A stretch of DNA of 12,240 bases from assembly GCA_003118195.1 (NCBI GenBank), contig BEXV01001851.1:72477-84716 (forward strand), read 5' to 3'. This DNA is from Hemicentrotus pulcherrimus (taxonomy: Eukaryota; Echinodermata; Echinoidea; Camarodonta; Strongylocentrotidae). A program made the translations under genes and the position numbers. Shown here in pieces: positions 7,968-12,240 of this stretch. The notes beneath the pieces are model-generated. The model saw nothing but the letters and a program-made list of their open reading frames with translations. It ran no database searches and had not been told where the DNA came from. Position 1 is the first letter of the stretch. Each line of letters starts with the position of its first letter.

Positions 7968-8101
7968 GTTACCGTAAACAGTTTTGAAAATAGGATAGGT
8001 ATTATCCAATTCTATGGTGTCGTAAAATAAGAAAATAAAGACTTAACAATTTCAATTTCCTTGGTGCCGTTCTGTTGCCGTAAACAGTCTCGAAAATAAG
8101 A

Positions 8102-9479
8102 CCAAAATGATAACATTCACTGGCTTCTCATGTGGCTTAAATTGCTTTAGACCGGAACAAAATAGTACACATAGCTAAGCTTATAAGACTCTTTAAGATT
8201 TTCTTTCTGTACAATAGTTTTTAGCCATGCGTGGAAAGAAAAGCTTTCTCGACAATGAATGTATATAAGTGGCTCTATAAAAATAAAGATGAGTACTGGT
8301 CATGCGATTAAATTGTGAAAGAACTTCTTTCTTTGTTTTAAGCAATAGAAACGGTTGGTAATGGTACATATAAATCAATGTATGCTGTGAGGTTGAGGAA
8401 TGAAATTGGTATAAAAACGATGCATTTGGCAATATATTTCATGAATTCATTGTGAATGCTTAAATAAATAGCATAAAAACCTCTAAGCCCTAGTTAACCC
8501 CAAAATAATACGATGGATTGTGGTATGCAAATGTGTGAGTATAATATATCATATCTGTGTGTGTATATCTGTAATACACGAATTAATTATGGATGCTAAA
8601 TTGAACAAAATACAGCACACATCCTTGAAAACAGACTAACACTTAAGGCTTATAATAAGCAACCCATTCAGTCCACACTTTCAAGTTATCTCACCGCACC
8701 CCATATTGACTGGTGCTACATTATTCAACCCAATTCAGTATTTTCACCGAAGAAAATGTTTAAACAGGCACAAAATGGATGAAATGAAAAAAGAAGAAGC
8801 ATGAAAAAGCTTCGGGTGCTGGATTACGTAACACGCAAGAAAAGGAGCCCCTTCAGCTTTTTTTAAAGACTGGGTTTTACATATCAAGGGTTTTGTCAAA
8901 CAATTTGTTGGTCTTGTTTGGCGCAAAAACACTATCTCCATTCATAGATGAATGAAAGTAGGTGAAAAGGGATTCCGGTCCGAGAATGGATGAATTCTGA
9001 AAGGTTTCTTGGGGGAGAACCCGCAAAGGAACACCAATCAGTTATTCTTATTTTTTCAAAGAGGAGTGCGAGTATCACTTCTTCTTCGTCACTGAGCCTT
9101 ATCGAAGATATTCATCACTTTCATAGTGCAGGAAACGTTGAATATTGTCCCAAATATAGCATAGTGGCGGATGGCCATTTTCAATGGGTATACAGTTCTT
9201 TTCAATTTTCAGAAGGGCGTTAACCACGCCAACTCTGTTTTATATGACAAGGGATGATTCCGGCTTCATTTGAATAGACGAAGGAATGAATTGCACATTC
9301 CCATTTTGTAGATAATCTATCTTTAAGTAAGGCCCAAATTACCTGGCGGTTGTGCAATTATCAATCAATAGCAATTATTTTATCATCGATTTTAACACGA
9401 TCACAAAGACATAAGAAAACCAATTTTGTACATCACCTGTTGAAATATGCGAGCACGACAATTACATAATCTGAAGATG
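8102..9479. other. AT-rich non-coding sequence
   Basis: No exon, RNA gene or mobile element recognised on either strand. A short TG/TA-rich patch occurs at about 8535-8575. Open frames near 8193-8432 and 8744-8941 (minus) and 8990-9223 (plus) are under 80 codons and show no domain, signal peptide or conserved motif that I can identify. Confidence 0.5.
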
Positions 9480-9895
9480 CTTTCTATCATCAATGCTTTC
9501 GTCTTCCTCTTCTTCTTCCTTCTTCACTTCTTCACCTTCTCCTACTTATCATTATTATATTAATTTCTTTACTCTTTAATGTATTTTTCATTTTCTCCTC
9601 AAATTCACTCTCCTTGTTCGTCTCTAGAATATCATACTATACAAGCTATGTTTTTTATTTAGGCTCCCCACATTTTACATTTTTTTTTATCTTGCCAGTT
9701 ATATCTACATATTCCGAAATTTCGTCCTTATTTTCCGTACATTATACTTGAATTGAAATCTTTAATTTTTGTATTTTGTTCTTGTGTGAAATCCACTCTA
9801 ATATAATATACGCCTGTATAAAAAAAATATAAAAAAACGAATTTAAACTGTTTTTTAATGTAAAATGTGGAATAAATAAACTTCAAACTTCAAAG
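9480..9895 (+). mobile_element. Possible 3' end of a 5'-truncated non-LTR retrotransposon
   Basis: A T/C-rich region without open frames (CTT-rich at 9497-9542) leads into A-rich sequence and ends with AATAAATAAA (9871-9880) followed by two tandem CTTCAAA units (9881-9894). A polyadenylation-like signal directly followed by a short tandem repeat is the usual 3' end of several invertebrate LINE families. No reverse transcriptase is present, so this would be a 5'-truncated copy. The left boundary is only a guess and I could not identify a target-site duplication. Alternatively it is a gene's 3' UTR with its poly(A) signal. Confidence 0.3.
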
Positions 9896-11440
9896 TATGG
9901 GTTATCAAAATTGCCCTTATATTAATTTCTTGAAATTATTTGCGATTCATTTAGTCACTTTCTGTGTTTTTTATTGAAATAGGCACAACACAGCTTTAAA
10001 AAGTCCGATTTTATAAAAAAAATGTTGTGTAAAGTTAGGATAACGTTACATTACAGTAGCAATTGTCAAGCGCTTTTAACAGTAAAGCCATCGTTCACAT
10101 CCTGTTCCCCAAACTATTCATGACAGTATTATCTCCACATGATACGACCCATTGACCCGTTGTAAGAAAGAATAAAGGAGCATCATATTCTCAAGTTTAG
10201 TGGTAGGGAAAATGATAAACGTGTGGGTTTTTTTTTTCTTTTCGTATTTTATACTTCCACGGTCGACTGATGACTAGATTTCAAAATTCAAATATTGTCG
10301 ATTCATGGTTTGAAAGGGGATACAAATAAAAACTTGAAGGCCGTAGAACAATAGTTTATTCATTTGACTATCCTATCCTCACTGCACTCAGGAAAGAATC
10401 ACGATGTCCACGAATCGATTTAATAGTGATTGGAGAAAAGAATCACGTCAGCATAACTACGTGGTTAAGAAATTAAAAATACATATGTACAATTCGCTCA
10501 TGGTTTGAGAACAGATTCAGGCTGTCCGCAGAGGGTGGGGTGATATTTACGACACCAGCTTTCTCTAAAAAAACGAATTTTGAGAAGTACAGACCTTCCA
10601 AGTATTTGATAATATAATAATAGTAATGGTAATACGTTTATAGAGCGCAGAAACCACCCAATATATATATTAATTTGGTTGTTATTTTAGGCTTTTCATA
10701 AGTTTCTCGGTGGGCTCGTGTGTTGTGAAATTAGCATGCACGATTTACAATCATTCCCATGAAATTTCACCTGTCATGAATCACTTTAAAAGTTGGCGGA
10801 GCTGTGAAGGAAAGAAAGCTGCCTATACCTGTATAAAATATTTAGCAAATCCCATATATGTCAATAATATTATGCTCATTATAATACGCGTTTATGGTGG
10901 TTTGTTATTATTCAAGACTCATCATTTATGCAGTTTGGAACACTCTTCTTTATCGCTTATTTTCCGTATTATATTCAAACGCCAATTATTGAAATAAATA
11001 GATCATTATGATGTTTGTTAAAGTTGCCTCTCTCAGTTTAACAAACTCTTTGGATAAGTTTAAAATAGCATGGTACTTTTCATTGCAAAGGCCTCCATTT
11101 TGTTTTTGCTGTCAACGCGAACTAGAGACTGAGCTTTCGTGCTCTCCTCTTTACTTCCTTGTAATGCCACAGAAAGCAATGCATTTATTACTGGTAAGCC
11201 GTGGTCAATCTACGTTAGAAAATATGCCCTGTAATAATTAGTTTTAAAAACGTTGAATAAGAACAAGGTCCTTAAAAATACATTATAGCTTGAATGACAT
11301 TATTTATTTTAACAATGTGGAATGTTCTTTATCCTAATTACATGATAACATCGCTTCCATAATGACCCTCATGAAAAATGACCAAGCTATTCAGTATCAG
11401 ACGCACAAACGTCAGAGTACAATTTGTATACGCCATTACA
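9896..11440. other. AT-rich non-coding sequence
   Basis: No gene recognised. A run of 10 T lies at about 10227-10237. Two similar ~20-bp blocks, containing TCATGGTTTGA, occur at about 10302 and 10497, and AAAGAATCACG occurs twice near 10393 and 10437. The frame at 10710-10997 (95 codons) lacks any recognisable domain and its AT-rich codons follow the local composition. Confidence 0.5.
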
Positions 11441-11479
11441 CGCCCCTACCATGCCTAGGTTTTCCCGCCTTTTTCGGAT

Positions 11480-11558
11480 CTCTTTTCATTATCTCTCTTT
11501 CTCTTTCTCTCTTTCGATAGCAAACGCAACACAAATACACACAGTGAGACACACACAG
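11480..11558. repeat. CT-rich tract followed by CA-rich tract
   Basis: An interrupted CT-rich run (about 11480-11515) is followed by a degraded (CA)n tract (about 11530-11558). Both are ordinary low-complexity DNA. Frames on the two strands here encode Ser/Leu-rich and Arg/Glu-rich peptides as a consequence. Confidence 0.8.
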
Positions 11559-11559
11559 A

Positions 11560-11911
11560 GTGGTAGGCGTGTGTACCGAAGTCATTACGGGGACGCCACG
11601 ACCGCCAATATTCTGCTTTCTCACTAGCCGGTTACGTAACTCTTAAGTATGCTACCCCAATTGACAAACTCAAAGACGGGATTACTTCCATTTTGTGGCG
11701 TATGTTGAGCCAAACAATAGAAGGAGAACAAGAAAGAAAAGGGGGTGACGGCGAACGACCTTTTGAGTTTTCTTTTCATCTTCGAGAGCCCTAAAGCCTT
11801 GCCCTACTTGGTGTAGAATTAGAGGATGTTTTTTTTTTCGAAGAGAGTGCTTGTCAAAAAGAAATAAGTAGAGGAACCTTTGAAAAGTGGTATGGCGGAT
11901 TCGAGGTAACC
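11560..11911 (+). promoter_or_regulatory. Candidate promoter/5' UTR region
   Basis: This stretch is richer in CpG than its surroundings (notably 11585-11635) and contains a CCAAT box at 11605-11609 in the context CGCCAAT. Two start codons in good context follow: ATGGCG at 11892, and ACCATGG with ATG at 11912. No TATA box is evident. The reading as the 5' end of a gene transcribed to the right is inference from composition and motifs. No protein family supports it. Confidence 0.2.
11892..11905 (+). other. Candidate first coding exon (tentative)
   Basis: ATGGCGGATTCGAG would encode Met-Ala-Asp-Ser, then an incomplete codon, and is followed directly by GTAACC, so that GAG|GTAA forms an acceptable splice donor at 11906. 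Met-Ala-Asp is a common eukaryotic N-terminus. The alternative start at 11912 opens a 36-codon frame to TAG at 12020-12022 with several Cys. Both are weak guesses and only one, or neither, would be used. Confidence 0.12.
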
Positions 11912-12022
11912 ATGGGCGCCACTATGAGAGCGCAAAAGGAGTGTCAGGGTTATGGAGAGAACATGGACTGTAGACTATGTACAGACGCTGTAATTACTTT
12001 TTGTGGTATTCAAACAACATAG

Positions 12023-12240
12023 ATAAGACGGTCGTAATTGAGTTGCAAACGTTATATCCTAACAATACAGAGAAGAAAACATTGTTGTGTTCGACATCAA
12101 GTAAATACTGAAATAGCCTTTCAGTTTAAAAAAAAAGAAGAAAAGTTTCCTGTTTGAAACACCTAAATGTATTAACACTTCGCAGCTGATTACCGAAAAT
12201 ATAATCATAGAATGAAAATAATCAATCCCCCTCTTCTCCC
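12023..12240. other. AT-rich end of window
   Basis: Nothing recognised. If a gene starts just upstream, this would be intron sequence. Confidence 0.4.

Larger units (their letters stand above)
7403..8101 (+). repeat. Degenerate CCGTAAAC repeat array, split by a MITE
   Basis: Four related units lie in the same orientation at 7403-7430, 7454-7500, 7957-7994 and 8063-8101. The best-preserved form starts GGTGCCGTTCT and continues through GCCGTAAAC to a TCGAAAATAAG end. Units 2 and 4 are the closest; the first is the most diverged. Between units the leading undecamer recurs (GGTGTCGTTCT at 7936-7946, then two shorter variants up to 7967), suggesting growth by local duplication. If the MITE at 7528-7894 is subtracted, successive CCGTAAAC cores are spaced roughly 70, 130 and 107 bp. 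No coding frame runs through the array. I do not recognise a named repeat family. Confidence 0.6.

Noticed and set aside
10297..10515. Two TCATGGTTTGA blocks as a possible ~195-bp tandem duplication
   Set aside because: Similarity is limited to about 20 bases; the sequence between and beyond the blocks does not align by eye.
10710..10997. 95-codon open frame
   Set aside because: It has no recognisable domain, AT-driven codons and no supporting promoter or splice structure that I can identify.

Overview
This window looks like a non-coding, AT-rich stretch of a eukaryotic nuclear genome, most likely from a marine invertebrate. Reasons: no frame is open beyond about 125 codons, and that longest frame is only the low-complexity strand opposite a GA tract. 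There is no bacterial-style gene packing. Microsatellites and purine/pyrimidine tracts are frequent, and short non-autonomous DNA transposons are present. A sea urchin or other echinoderm fits the combination of (GA)n tracts and TTAA-flanked miniature elements, but this is a guess. One undetermined base (n at 6059) shows that the sequence is a draft.

Layout. 1-2438: AT-rich sequence with a (GA)14 microsatellite and a TG-rich patch. 2439-2812: first copy of a ~366 bp MITE with perfect 18-bp inverted ends that include TTAA. 3060-3180: a CpG-dense island carrying a complete RFX X-box, the best candidate regulatory element. 3252-3540: a degenerate repeat in about three copies. 3541-5270: AT-rich sequence with pyrimidine tracts. 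5275-5581: a TATA-like box followed by a short frame with a partial zinc-finger-like motif. 5779-5851: a compact array of two hairpins separated by three copies of a 7-bp spacer. 6549-6785: a long GA-rich purine tract, followed at 7050-7195 by a pyrimidine-rich tract. 7403-8101: an array of degenerate CCGTAAAC-type repeats, split by the second MITE copy (7528-7894). 8110-9480: nothing recognisable. 9480-9895: T-rich sequence ending in a polyadenylation-like tail that resembles the 3' end of a 5'-truncated non-LTR retrotransposon. 9900-11400: nothing recognisable. 11440-12022: CpG-bearing sequence with a CCAAT box and plausible start codons, possibly the 5' end of a gene running off to the right.

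No protein-coding gene, tRNA, rRNA or CRISPR array can be supported with confidence. The best-supported content is the MITE pair, the nested repeat array, the double hairpin and the X-box island. The short open frames are not annotated as genes, because they are low-complexity, lie inside repeats, or show no recognisable protein family.
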